A stretch of DNA of 31,515 nt, from assembly GCA_021772705.1 (NCBI GenBank), contig JAJFLN010000457.1, positions 1 through 31,515 on the forward strand. Direction: 5' to 3'. Source of the DNA: Candidatus Cloacimonadota bacterium (lineage in GTDB: Bacteria > Muiribacteriota > UBA6191 > JACPRK01). A model generated the notes under the pieces. It saw only the letters and a program-made list of their open reading frames with translations. It did not search any database and was not told where the DNA came from. Position 1 is the stretch's first letter. Each line of letters starts with the position of its first letter. Of this stretch, positions 1-7,771 are shown in pieces. Both the position numbers and the translations under genes were made by a program.

Positions 1-1020
1 AGGATGATCGACCCGGACTCCGGTGATCCAGCCTCGGGATATCCAGTGAAACAGGCGTTCGTGGACTGCATCGAAGACCTTCGGCTCCTCGACCCGGATG
101 GCGCCCAGGTCATTGACGGTGAAGAATCGGCGATAGTTGATCTCGTCGGCGGCGACTCGCCAGTAGCTCAGACGATAGGCCTGCTCGGCCAGCAGACCTT
201 CCAGGCGGTCGAAACTGCGGGCAATTCCTCGGGATCCGTTGAGCAAGGTGAGGGAATCGGCGATGGCGTTTCGCACATCCTCGTTCGCCTCTGCCAGCGC
301 CTTCAGACGCCGCTTGATGAGGAACTTCTCCCGCTGCCTCTCCCGGACCATGGCAGGGGCCGTCTCGGTCCGGGCCGGCAGATGGGCCGTGGCTGAGAGA
401 ATGCTCTCGAGTTCGAGGAGGACCAGATCCTCCGGGTCTCGGTTCTCCCTCAGGCTCTCCACTGCGGGTTGCAGGATGGCCTCCCAGGTCCGGGGGGCGA
501 TGGGAAGCTTCAGCTCCCAGTATCGCACGACAAAGGAACCCTCGGTGTAAGCGACCTGGATCTCCTGTTTCTCCAGGACGCGGCCATACTGGTCCCCCAG
601 GAAGGGAAGCAGAACCTTGTTGTTCAGGTCGGCCTTGGGCGGTTTCCAGTCGATATCGAAGAAGTTGGCAAAGGGGGATCCTGGGCCGTCCTCCATGACA
701 TCGAACCACCAGCGATTGGCGCCGGAGTTGATGCACATGTGGTTGGGAACCACATCGATGACGATGCTCATCCCTTTCTTGGACAACCTGGATGCCAGGT
801 GAGCGAGCTCCTCCTCGGTCCCGATTTCGGGATTGAGGCGGGCGTGATCGACCACATCGTAGCCGTGATTGCTCCCGCTTCGGGCCTCGAGGAGCGGAGA
901 AGTATAGCAGTGGCTCACGCCGAGATCGTAGAGATAGTCGACCAGATCGGCGGCCTGGTTGAGACCGTAGGTACGATTGAGTTGCTGCCGGTATGTGGCG
1001 ATGGGAATGTTGGCTTGCAT
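1..1020 (-). CDS. treY: Maltooligosyltrehalose synthase, N-terminal 340 residues (runs off the window)
   Basis: TreY is a cytoplasmic GH13 enzyme that converts the reducing-end alpha-1,4 bond of maltooligosaccharides to alpha,alpha-1,1, the first step of trehalose production from glycogen-type glucans (TreZ does the second). Seen in the sequence: the N-terminal ATYRQQLN strand, the first conserved GH13 region DVVPNH (residues 89-94), NRWWFDVMEDG (about 102-112) followed by FFDIDW (about 120-125), a TreY signature, and GVRVDH, the second GH13 region with the nucleophile aspartate (D338), two codons from the window edge. TreY proteins are usually 700-1000 residues, so more than half lies outside. 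The ATG at 1020 was chosen because the TreY N-terminus starts at once; a purine-rich AAAGAGGGGG lies about 20 bases upstream, which is further than usual. The gene lies downstream of the protease on the same strand but is separated from it by a strong hairpin and has its own candidate promoter. A partner treZ cannot be seen. Confidence 0.93.
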   Translation of the reverse strand, partial: MQANIPIATYRQQLNRTYGLNQAADLVDYLYDLGVSHCYTSPLLEARSGSNHGYDVVDHARLNPEIGTEEELAHLASRLSKKGMSIVIDVVPNHMCINSGANRWWFDVMEDGPGSPFANFFDIDWKPPKADLNNKVLLPFLGDQYGRVLEKQEIQVAYTEGSFVVRYWELKLPIAPRTWEAILQPAVESLRENRDPEDLVLLELESILSATAHLPARTETAPAMVRERQREKFLIKRRLKALAEANEDVRNAIADSLTLLNGSRGIARSFDRLEGLLAEQAYRLSYWRVAADEINYRRFFTVNDLGAIRVEEPKVFDAVHERLFHWISRGWITGVRVDHP

Positions 1021-1072
1021 GGCTGGATGGGCCCCGTGACAGCCCCCTCTTTCGATCCTACTTGTAGAGCCC

Positions 1073-1102
1073 TTTGTAAGGGTTCAGAACGACGAAAGTC
1101 AA
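1073..1102 (-). promoter_or_regulatory. Candidate sigma70-type promoter for treY
   Basis: On the minus strand TTGACT (1102-1097) is followed after 18 bases by TACAAA (1078-1073), giving a predicted start near 1066 and a leader of about 45 bases. The -10 sits inside a small inverted repeat, CCCTT-TGT-AAGGG (1070-1082), which could be an operator. Called by eye. Confidence 0.42.
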
Positions 1103-1127
1103 GTCATAGAAAGAGATCCGGAATGAC

Positions 1128-1163
1128 AACAACCGCCCAGGGACGGGTCCCAGGGCGGTTGTT
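1128..1163 (-). terminator. Strong hairpin after the protease gene
   Basis: Perfect 11-bp arms AACAACCGCCC (1128-1138) and GGGCGGTTGTT (1153-1163) enclose an A/A mismatch and a second 5-bp stem GGGAC/GTCCC. It lies 20 bases past the stop codon of the S8 protease and before the treY promoter. The U tract on the minus strand is weak (TTGTTGTCATT), so termination may be partial or factor-assisted. The symmetrical structure would act on either strand. Confidence 0.68.
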
Positions 1164-1183
1164 TGAAGGTCTACTGAACTGGA

Positions 1184-3832
1184 TCAGTCCTGCAGGACTT
1201 CCCTCGACAGCAGGGCCTTGCGGACCTTGCCGAAGAGGCTACCCTTGGCTCCCTCGAGGGCCTCGGCCAGAGACTCGGCCTCGCCCTCGTCGAGTTCCAG
1301 AGCCTCGCGAGCCATCAGGTCCGCGTAAGCGGCCTTCAGGTGGCGGGGCATGGTGGAGATGCGCTCGATTCGCTCCAGAGTGCTCGGCATGAGCCATCCG
1401 AGGGCGTCCTCGAGCAGTGCGGCGCGGCTGGCTGCCGTGTCGACACCCTCGAAACCGAAGGCGAGGTAGAGGACTCGACCGTTGCCGTGGTCGATCTTCA
1501 GGCCTGCGGGGCCTTCCTCGCCACCGTAGCTCAGGTAGGTCTCGCCGCCAGCCAGAGCCTCGATCTTGTCGGGGTAACGCTGGTTGTTGGCTCCGTCGCC
1601 ACCCTCGATCTTGAAGGTGAGGCCAGCGCCGCTGACGTCCTTGTTACCCGCGGCGTCCTTGACGAACTTGGCCTTCAGGAACTCGGCGTAGAAGGGCTTG
1701 GACTTCAGCTCGTAGCCGATGTCCTGGCCGCTCAGGAAGACCCGGCCGCCGCTGCTGACGAACTCAGTGAGAGCTGCCTGGTCCGAAGCCGACAGGGTGT
1801 CGCGGTAGTTGTCACCGGTGAACCAGATGACCATGGAGTACTGACCGAGGATCTCACCAGCGTTGGACGCCAGGCCCGTGCTGTTGATGAGGCTGAACCG
1901 CTGCTCGGCGGCCTCGAGAGCCTGCTTGTAGTACTTCTCGTAGTCCTTGCTGGCGTCGTCGTCGACGACCAGGATGGCGGGCAGCTTCTCGAGAGAGAAA
2001 GTGACCTCCGTCTCGGCCTCTTCGGCGACGGTCACGTCGTCACTGGTGAAGGGCTCGTAACCCCAGGCCGTGATGAGCAGCTTGTAGCTTCCACCTGGCA
2101 GCTCGATCTGGAAAGCTCCACCTTCGTCGGCGGTTCCGATCGGATCGAGGGGCGTGTCCAGGATGGTGATGCGAGCCGAAAGCTCCTCACCGGTGGCTGC
2201 GCTGACGACCTTGCCCTTGAGAGTGCCGCTGGCGGCCCGGGCGAGAGCCATGGTGACCTCCGCCTCTTCCTGTGCGCCGAGGGAGACGCTGACTTCCTCC
2301 GACGGGGTGAACCCGAAGGAGCTGGCCTGCAACGTGTAGGTACCCTCGGGGAGCACAAACTTGAAGCCGCCGTCGGCGCCTGTCTGGATGACGAATCCGT
2401 TCTCCTTGACCCGGATGGTGCCCTTGAGACCCGCGCCACCCTCTGCATCGGTCAGCTCGCCGACAATCTTGCCTCCGCTGACGGCGATCTGGGCAGCGGC
2501 GAGAGCGTTGACCCGACCGGCGCCGAAGGTGTTGTCCTTGCCGGCGTCGCCCATATCGTCGGAGGTACCCTCCAGGAGCTCGCGCATCTGGTCAATGCCC
2601 ATGCCCGGGCTGGCCTGCAGCATCAGAGCGATGACGCCTGCCACGTGGGGGGTAGCCATGGAGGTTCCGGAGATGGTCCGGTAGCCGCCGCCGTTCTTGG
2701 CGGAGGTGACGTCCTTGCCGGGGGCCGAGACATCAGGCTTGATGTGCTGCGTGCCGTCCCAGGTGACGGGTCCGCGGCTGGAGAAGCTCGCGATGGTGTC
2801 CTCGCTGGTGGTGGCACCGATGGCGAAGCTCTCGAGGAACCCACCGGGGGTTCCAACCGAGCCGGCTCCGGGGCCGGAGTTACCAGCTGCGAAGAGGGGG
2901 AAGATGCCGAGGTTGACCCAGTTCTGAGTCGCCTCGAGGAAGACCGTCCGGCCTGGACCGCCGCCCCAGCTGTTGCTGACGATGGGGGGAGCGTCGTTTG
3001 TGGAGGGGTCTCCGTCGGGGTCGGTCATCCACTGCATTGCACCGAGCAGCCAGTCGGACTGAGCGCTTCCGGAGGAGCTGAAGGCCTTGGCACCGATGAT
3101 CTTGGCGCCTGGGGCCACGCCGATGGCGAGGCCGCTGGTCTGACCCCCGACGATGGTGCCGGCGACGTGGGTTCCGTGACCCTGGTCATCGTAAGGTTCG
3201 GGCTTGTTGTTGACGAAGTCCTTCCAAGCGACCATCTTGCCCTGAAGGTCAGGGTGCTCGAAGTCTATGCCCGTATCGATCTCGCCGACGACAACGCCCT
3301 GGCCATCGAGGCCGTAGACGGAGCGCAGTTCGGGGATCTTGATCCTCTTCAGACCGTAGGTGTAGGTCAGCTCTTCCTTGCTGAGGACCTCATCCTTGGG
3401 CTGGGGGGCATCCTTGGTGGGCTCAAGCTGGATGATCTCGTTGGGGATGACTTCCTTGACGTCGGCTCGAGCGGCGATCTGCTCGATGGCCTCCGGGGTC
3501 GCCTCGCAGCTGATGGCGTTGGCGATCCAGAAGTTCTTGATGTTCTTGACGCCACTGTCGGCGGCGGCGAAGGTACCGAAGTCCTTCTGGGCGTTCCGAG
3601 CGTTGGCGCGGAGAGCTCGCATCACAGTCTCGCGAGCGTCGGGGCCATCATTAACCATGGTGGACACGTTGAAGTTCGGCGTGTCGTTGAAACGAACGAT
3701 GACCTTGAGGGTCTGGCCGGGAAGCACGTCGGCGAGCTGGGACTGCAGCTCGGCGTCAACGGTTGCGCCGGCAAGGAGGCTGCCTGGGAGCAGCAGGGTG
3801 GCGATCAGGACTGAAGCCAGGATTCTAATCAT
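1184..3832 (-). CDS. Exported subtilisin-like (S8) serine protease with two carboxypeptidase-regulatory-like domains and a C-terminal amidotransferase-like domain
   Basis: An 882-residue exported protease. Order: signal peptide (about 1-21, cleavage near LLAGA); inhibitor I9-like propeptide (about 35-140); S8 catalytic domain (about 160-455) with the full triad D186 (EIDTGID), H219 (GHGTHVAG) and S391 (GTSMATPH), plus the oxyanion asparagine N318 (AAGNSGPG). Two CarboxypepD_reg-like beta-sandwiches follow (about 455-530 and 535-615, each containing a GTYTL or GSYKL-type strand). The last region (about 618-835) begins ILVVDDD and includes VIWFTGDN and GGRVFLSGQD, resembling the flavodoxin-like fold of ThuA or amidotransferase-like domains found at the end of other secreted proteases. 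The C-terminus is helical and charged. A clear ribosome site GGAGGAGA sits 2-3 bases before the ATG, which fixes the start. The gene appears monocistronic, with a hairpin after the stop. Substrate is unknown; scavenging or processing of secreted proteins is inferred from the export signal. Confidence 0.95.
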   Translation of the reverse strand: MIRILASVLIATLLLPGSLLAGATVDAELQSQLADVLPGQTLKVIVRFNDTPNFNVSTMVNDGPDARETVMRALRANARNAQKDFGTFAAADSGVKNIKNFWIANAISCEATPEAIEQIAARADVKEVIPNEIIQLEPTKDAPQPKDEVLSKEELTYTYGLKRIKIPELRSVYGLDGQGVVVGEIDTGIDFEHPDLQGKMVAWKDFVNNKPEPYDDQGHGTHVAGTIVGGQTSGLAIGVAPGAKIIGAKAFSSSGSAQSDWLLGAMQWMTDPDGDPSTNDAPPIVSNSWGGGPGRTVFLEATQNWVNLGIFPLFAAGNSGPGAGSVGTPGGFLESFAIGATTSEDTIASFSSRGPVTWDGTQHIKPDVSAPGKDVTSAKNGGGYRTISGTSMATPHVAGVIALMLQASPGMGIDQMRELLEGTSDDMGDAGKDNTFGAGRVNALAAAQIAVSGGKIVGELTDAEGGAGLKGTIRVKENGFVIQTGADGGFKFVLPEGTYTLQASSFGFTPSEEVSVSLGAQEEAEVTMALARAASGTLKGKVVSAATGEELSARITILDTPLDPIGTADEGGAFQIELPGGSYKLLITAWGYEPFTSDDVTVAEEAETEVTFSLEKLPAILVVDDDASKDYEKYYKQALEAAEQRFSLINSTGLASNAGEILGQYSMVIWFTGDNYRDTLSASDQAALTEFVSSGGRVFLSGQDIGYELKSKPFYAEFLKAKFVKDAAGNKDVSGAGLTFKIEGGDGANNQRYPDKIEALAGGETYLSYGGEEGPAGLKIDHGNGRVLYLAFGFEGVDTAASRAALLEDALGWLMPSTLERIERISTMPRHLKAAYADLMAREALELDEGEAESLAEALEGAKGSLFGKVRKALLSREVLQD

Positions 3833-4247
3833 TCTCTCCTCCGATATTACTGGTTACTGGGTTACTGTCGTGAGGGTTATTACCCTTGTTTGGATACTCG
3901 AGATGATGGGCCTTTAGGCCTACGGGACGGCTGACTTTCATGTCAGCTCTTCTTCGGGCTTTGAAGACAGCACCCCGTGCCTGCCTTCGGCGTTCTTCTC
4001 TGGGTCCGTCGGTTCGACCGATCGGCACTCGTGCGAGCCGCCCTTGCTCGTCAGGAACTTGCGATCCGGTCCACCTCCTGCCCATCAGGGCGTCACCATC
4101 CACACTCGGCTCGCACGTCGGTTTTTGATGGCCTCGCGCAGAGCTCACGAATTCTACGGGCAGGCACCTCGAATGTCAACCGAAAAGGGGGTGAAATCGC
4201 TGTCTTTTCGGCATGATCCCCGCGTCGGAGCGGAGGGTGCTGCCCCT
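3833..4247. other. Divergent spacer between the protease and truA, with small repeats
   Basis: No convincing gene. Next to the protease start lie near-tandem copies of TTACTG (3847-3867, including two exact copies of GGTTACTG at 3852-3859 and 3860-3867). Further out are an AGGGT-TATT-ACCCT inverted repeat (3873-3886), a GGCC-TTTA-GGCC repeat near 3909-3920, and the hairpin GCTGACTTTCATGTCAGC (3930-3947). Close to truA, CCGAAAAG (4180-4187) and CTTTTCGG (4204-4211) form an inverted repeat with a 16-base centre. These may be operators or leader structures for the two divergent genes. Open frames here have poor codon character. Confidence 0.4.
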
Positions 4248-4249
4248 GT

Positions 4250-4277
4250 CTGACGATTCCCGGAGATCTGATAGCAT
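4250..4277 (+). promoter_or_regulatory. Candidate extended -10 promoter of truA, giving a nearly leaderless mRNA
   Basis: CTGACG (4250-4255), 16 bases, then TAGCAT (4272-4277) preceded by TG-A. Only 8 bases separate the -10 from the truA ATG. The TGATAGCAT string is identical to the candidate -10 of clpC on the other strand (18953-18958 and its extension). Confidence 0.4.
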
Positions 4278-4285
4278 GGCCCCTC

Positions 4286-5134
4286 ATGCGACTGGTTTTC
4301 ACCGTCGAGTACGATGGCAGCCGATTTCTGGGCTACCAGATTCAACCCGGAACCGTGACGGTTCAGGGAGAACTGCAACGAGTGATGGCCCAGGTCTTCG
4401 GCCGGAAGACTCGCGCCGAAGCGGCTGGCAGGACCGATCGAGGAGTTCACGCCCTGGGGCAGGTGGTGGCCGTCACGGTCGACAGCGGCCGGCCTCTGGA
4501 GTCCATCCTCAGAAGCATGAATGCCCGGCTCCCCCCGGGCCTGCGTGTCCGGTCTGTCAGACCTGCAGTGCAGCAGTTTCAGCCTAGACACGACGCCCTC
4601 AGTCGGGCCTATCGATATGTCATGACTTCCACTCTGAGGGAATCCGTGTTCCTTTTGCCTTATATGGCCTTCGTCAAATGTGACGTCGACTGGGACCGGT
4701 TCCAGGCAGCAGCAGCCCGGCTGGTGGGCACCCACAATCTGGTCAGCTTCACCACCCGCCCCACCCATGCTCGAACCCTGGACCGGACCATGGACTGCAT
4801 CGAAGTCCGCCACAGGGGAGATCATATATTCGTCGACTTCCGGGCAAGGAGCTTCCTGCGGGGTCAGATCCGCAACGTCATGGGCTGGCTCCTCGCCGTG
4901 GGAGCGGGAGTCTACCCCCCGGAGGCCATCGCCGAACTGCTGACCTGCGAGGTGAAGGGGCGCTCCGTGCCGCCAGCGCCGGCCGGCGGCCTCTACCTGA
5001 TGCAGGTTCAGTACCCCGACGAGAGGTGGCCGGCAGACTCCCGGGAAGTCCTGGCCCGGGAGGGACTGACAGGCGCCTGGGGCGCCATGCTCGCATCGGA
5101 GGCCAAGCCTTTCACCCTGCCCCGAGATCGCTGA
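4286..5134 (+). CDS. truA: tRNA pseudouridine(38-40) synthase TruA
   Basis: Cytoplasmic enzyme that isomerises uridine to pseudouridine at positions 38-40 in the anticodon stem-loop of many tRNAs. At 282 residues it has the family's usual length. Seen: the N-terminal VEYDGSRFLGYQ, TVQGELQ (about 25-31), the catalytic-loop motif AGRTDRGVHALGQ with nucleophile D51, the central SRAYRY (about 109), SFLRGQIRNVMGWLL (about 193) and C-terminal APAGGLYLMQVQY. All expected active-site elements are present. The ATG at 4286 matches the family start; an out-of-frame ATG at 4276 is ignored. No Shine-Dalgarno is visible near this ATG, and a candidate -10 lies only 8 bases upstream, so the mRNA may be leaderless. 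It is convergent with the next gene and transcribed alone. Confidence 0.96.
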   Translation: MRLVFTVEYDGSRFLGYQIQPGTVTVQGELQRVMAQVFGRKTRAEAAGRTDRGVHALGQVVAVTVDSGRPLESILRSMNARLPPGLRVRSVRPAVQQFQPRHDALSRAYRYVMTSTLRESVFLLPYMAFVKCDVDWDRFQAAAARLVGTHNLVSFTTRPTHARTLDRTMDCIEVRHRGDHIFVDFRARSFLRGQIRNVMGWLLAVGAGVYPPEAIAELLTCEVKGRSVPPAPAGGLYLMQVQYPDERWPADSREVLAREGLTGAWGAMLASEAKPFTLPRDR

Positions 5135-5180
5135 ACCGATCGCCGCGGCCCGGGATCTCAGGAGAATCGAACCAGAAGCC

Positions 5181-6197
5181 CTACTCGTTCACTGCCCCGG
5201 CAGGCCGGCCGAAGCCCGCACCAGCATCGCTGGCTCCCGCCACGGTTTCCTCCAGGTTCGCAATCCTCTTGTCCGTACGAGCCTGTAGCCTGCGGGTTCG
5301 ATCCACAACTTTCTTGATGGCGGCGACGGTCTCCTGATGCCAGCTCTGAATCGTGGCGTGATCGGCTCGCTCGAAGTCGCCGATGGTCATGCCCCAGCGA
5401 CCGCTGCTCAAGGCTCCGCTGTTCTCTCGCCGCATCCGGTGACGGATTCCCTCACGGCTGTAGTAGCGCTTCAGGCCGCCTCCAGGACCCTTGACCTGAC
5501 TTCGAAGTCGATCGAACTCCTCCTTCGGGACCTTGCCATAGAGTCCTTCTACCTGTGCCGGAAGAGCCTCATATCTCTTGTATACAGCCTCCGAACCTTC
5601 CATCAGTTCATCGATGGCCTCTTCCATCAGCCGGGCTCGCTCCAGGACCATCCAGGCTCGATACCAGTGTCCTCGGTAGTAGCTCTCCCAGGACTTGAGG
5701 AGCTGGGCTGGGTCGAGGTCGTTCAGCAGGGACCCGCCACTGACGTTCGGATCTCTTCCACCGTTCTTCCGCCGCCTCTCCAGACCGGCTGCCACGGATC
5801 GCAGGCCGTCGGCTCGCCTCAGCACCTCCGGGTACTCCGAAACCGGGAGACGGGAGGCATCGACCAGGTCGGAGTAGGTCTTCTCAAAGAGGGCCAGATC
5901 CTCGCGGATGTTCCCCGTGGGTTTTGGAATGTCATCGCCCAAGGCCGGATCAGGAGGACTGCTCTCCTGGCCCTCGCCAGCGCCGGGCTCTTGGGCGGGG
6001 ACGCGCTCGGCGGGGGTGTTGTTCGTCGCCTGAGGCTGATCCTGCGTCTCCAAGCCCTCGAAGCCGAGGGGATCCAGGGCTCGCCTGATCTCCTCGGCCC
6101 GGCTGGCTCCTGGAATGGCCAGGGCAATCACGAAACAGATTGTCATGGCCAGGGCGGCGCCGCGGATTGGGTTCAAACCAGAGTTGAGATACAGCAT
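5181..6197 (-). CDS. Exported protein of unknown function, helical
   Basis: A 338-residue protein with no family I recognise. Residues 1-34 form a signal peptide (hydrophobic AALAMTICFVIALAI, likely cleavage after GASRA). About 35-90 is a low-complexity Pro/Glu/Gln linker. About 95-330 is rich in charged and aromatic residues and mostly helical, with long amphipathic stretches (for example ALFEKTYSDLVDASR and ERARLMEEAIDELMEG) and a final segment KKVVDRTRRLQARTDKRI that could be a coiled coil. No catalytic motif or cysteine pattern is seen. The start is well supported: AGGAGGAG lies 7-8 bases upstream of the ATG. It is convergent with truA (46-base gap) and divergent from the catalase-like gene. 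A periplasmic or envelope structural role is only an inference. Confidence 0.85.
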   Translation of the reverse strand: MLYLNSGLNPIRGAALAMTICFVIALAIPGASRAEEIRRALDPLGFEGLETQDQPQATNNTPAERVPAQEPGAGEGQESSPPDPALGDDIPKPTGNIREDLALFEKTYSDLVDASRLPVSEYPEVLRRADGLRSVAAGLERRRKNGGRDPNVSGGSLLNDLDPAQLLKSWESYYRGHWYRAWMVLERARLMEEAIDELMEGSEAVYKRYEALPAQVEGLYGKVPKEEFDRLRSQVKGPGGGLKRYYSREGIRHRMRRENSGALSSGRWGMTIGDFERADHATIQSWHQETVAAIKKVVDRTRRLQARTDKRIANLEETVAGASDAGAGFGRPAGAVNE

Positions 6198-6500
6198 CGG
6201 TAAGCTCCTCCTGAGACTTCAGGATCGCAAGGATTCAGATGGACCGGGCCGGTGCCGGCATCTTGGTCGAGAATGACCATACGAGCGTGACAGAACTCTG
6301 TCATGACATCTTACGTGACGGCAAGCACGGTTGTTTCAAACTCGAAGGGGAACCCCCGTCCTTGTGCACGAAGTCACGATTCCCGTCGATTCGAAGCGCC
6401 TCGACGTGATACCTTGCCCTATTGCTCCAGCATCAGGCAGGGACGCCGGCAGGCTGGAGCACGAGCCCCCACTGGGGCCTACCGGGAGGACAGACAGATC
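6198..6500. promoter_or_regulatory. Divergent spacer with an inverted repeat
   Basis: This 303-base spacer separates the exported unknown protein (-) from the catalase-like gene (+). It contains a perfect inverted repeat TGACAG-AACT-CTGTCA (6288-6303), about 200 bases upstream of the catalase-like start. That is a plausible operator, but no convincing -35/-10 pair could be fixed beside it. The reading frame of the catalase-like gene stays open back to 6303, but the encoded extension is basic, lacks family similarity and would bury the signal peptide, so the spacer is treated as non-coding. Confidence 0.35.
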
Positions 6501-7610
6501 ATGAGAGCCAGCAGGACACTCGGAATCGCCACCTTGATCATGGTGCTCGCAGGAGCAAACGCCTTCTCGGCCCCACCCTCCACGGAGTGGAAGGAAGTGA
6601 TTCGCCCCGAAGAGCAGGCAGACTTCGCCCGGGCGGCGAAGATGATGAACGACTTCCAGCGCCACAATGCCCGGAAGCACAACGACGGCCAGATCGACCG
6701 GGGACTGCACGCGAAGGCCCACTTCGCCGGCCGAGCCCAGTTCCGCATCCTGGAGGACATTCCGGAATACGCCCGGCACGGTCTGTTTGCCGAGCCCGGT
6801 ACTTACGACTGCTACGCCCGCTTGTCCAATGGCCAGGGGTTCATCCAGAGGGACCGCAAGGGCGATGCCCGGGGACTGGCCATCAAGGTGGTCGGCGTCG
6901 AGGGCCACAAGCTGATTCCCGGCCAGGAGCATGAGGTCACCCAGGATCTGCTGATGACGAACGTTCCGATCAACCCGGCGAGGGACGGCAATCAGTTCAT
7001 CGCACTGATAGACGCCACGAAGAGCCGCGCCACCCTGCTGCCGAAGCTGATCCGGGCCCTGGGGGTCAAGGAGGCCTACCGTATCATCAAGTTCAGCGCC
7101 CGTGCCGTGGCCCGAAAGACGATCAGCGCCGCAGCGGAGACCTACTGGAGCGGCGCCTCCATCAAGCTGGGCCCCTATGCGGTGAAGTACTTCGCCCGGC
7201 CCGCCGGCCCCATCGCCCCGAAGGAGCATCTCTTTGGCTCCGCCGACTACCTCCGGGAGGATCTGAAGGAGCGGCTGACGGAAGGAAATGTGAAGTTCAA
7301 CATCTTCCTGCAGTTCTACACCGACGACAAGAACACCCCTGTGGAGGATCCCTCCGTGGAGTGGCTCGAGAGCAAGGCGCCTCCGATCAAGGTGGCGGAG
7401 CTCGTGATCAGCGAACGAGACATGAATTCGTCCCTGGCCCAGGCTGAAGAGGCATTCACCAGCGCCCTGTCATTCACTCCCTGGCACGGCCTGGAGTCCA
7501 TGAGGCCCTTGGGTCACATTCAGAGGACCCGGCTGGCAGTTTATGGCGCCAGCTCGGGGCTGAGAACGCATACGAGAGAGCCTGACGGGTCCGAGGAGTT
7601 CGACCAGTAG
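6501..7610 (+). CDS. Exported catalase-like haem protein (small-catalase / y4iL-like branch)
   Basis: A 369-residue protein with a signal peptide (TLGIATLIMVLAGANAFSA, cleavage near residue 24) and a catalase-like haem fold. Seen: distal-side motif RGLHAKAHF with candidate distal His H70, YARLSNGQG (R107), GDARGLAIKVVG (122-132), QDLLMTNVPIN with N154, and near the C-terminus RPLGHIQRTRLAVY. R344 and Y348 in that last motif reproduce the R-x-x-x-Y proximal haem-ligand pattern of catalases. The protein lacks the long wrapping and C-terminal regions of classical 480-residue clade catalases, so it may act as a peroxidase or allene-oxide-synthase-like lyase on lipid hydroperoxides rather than a true catalase; this is family-level inference. 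The ATG at 6501 was chosen because GGGAGGA lies 10 bases upstream and a signal peptide follows at once, although the frame extends upstream to 6303. Export suggests a periplasmic or surface role in peroxide handling. Confidence 0.86.
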   Translation: MRASRTLGIATLIMVLAGANAFSAPPSTEWKEVIRPEEQADFARAAKMMNDFQRHNARKHNDGQIDRGLHAKAHFAGRAQFRILEDIPEYARHGLFAEPGTYDCYARLSNGQGFIQRDRKGDARGLAIKVVGVEGHKLIPGQEHEVTQDLLMTNVPINPARDGNQFIALIDATKSRATLLPKLIRALGVKEAYRIIKFSARAVARKTISAAAETYWSGASIKLGPYAVKYFARPAGPIAPKEHLFGSADYLREDLKERLTEGNVKFNIFLQFYTDDKNTPVEDPSVEWLESKAPPIKVAELVISERDMNSSLAQAEEAFTSALSFTPWHGLESMRPLGHIQRTRLAVYGASSGLRTHTREPDGSEEFDQ

Positions 7611-7673
7611 GCCAAACAGGCGAAGCAGCATGGAGGGTTCTCAAATCGTCGGTGGCGATGAGGGGGAATCTCG

Positions 7674-7703
7674 TTGACTTGAACTGTCGCATCATGCTAA
7701 ATT
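7674..7703 (+). promoter_or_regulatory. Promoter of the rplM-rpsI(-cdd) operon
   Basis: TTGACT (7674-7679), 18 bases, TAAATT (7698-7703), with an extended TG-C just upstream of the -10. Predicted start about 7710, leaving a 60-base leader before rplM. The -10 region TCATGCTAAATT closely matches the one before mfd (TCATGCTAACTT at 30552-30563). Confidence 0.62.
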
Positions 7704-7710
7704 CGTCGCT

Positions 7711-7727
7711 CCCCAGAAGCGCTGGGG
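7711..7727 (+). promoter_or_regulatory. Hairpin at the 5' end of the rplM leader
   Basis: CCCCAG-AAGCG-CTGGGG forms a 6-bp stem right after the predicted transcription start and before a T-rich stretch (TTCATTGTTCC). L13 operons in other phyla carry autoregulatory leader RNAs. Whether this simple stem does the same is inference; it may merely protect the 5' end. Confidence 0.35.
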
Positions 7728-7771
7728 TTCATTGTTCCTGGCGTCCCCCTTTCTCTACCGGAGATTGAAGC

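Noticed and set aside
1340..3814. 824-codon open frame antisense to the S8 protease
   Set aside because: It lies wholly opposite a gene with a full catalytic triad, signal peptide and ribosome site. The translation is Gly/Val/Asp-rich without domains, a normal shadow of high-GC coding.
3825..4148. 107-codon minus-strand frame overlapping the start of the S8 protease
   Set aside because: It overlaps the ribosome site and start of the protease in another frame, is Arg-rich and featureless, and has no ribosome site.
5280..5305. GGGTTCGATCC resembling a tRNA T-loop
   Set aside because: No cloverleaf partner stems upstream, and it lies within the coding sequence of the exported 338-residue protein.
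6303..6500. 66-codon N-terminal extension of the catalase-like protein
   Set aside because: It would place a basic, non-conserved stretch before an obvious signal peptide. The internal ATG has a strong ribosome site.
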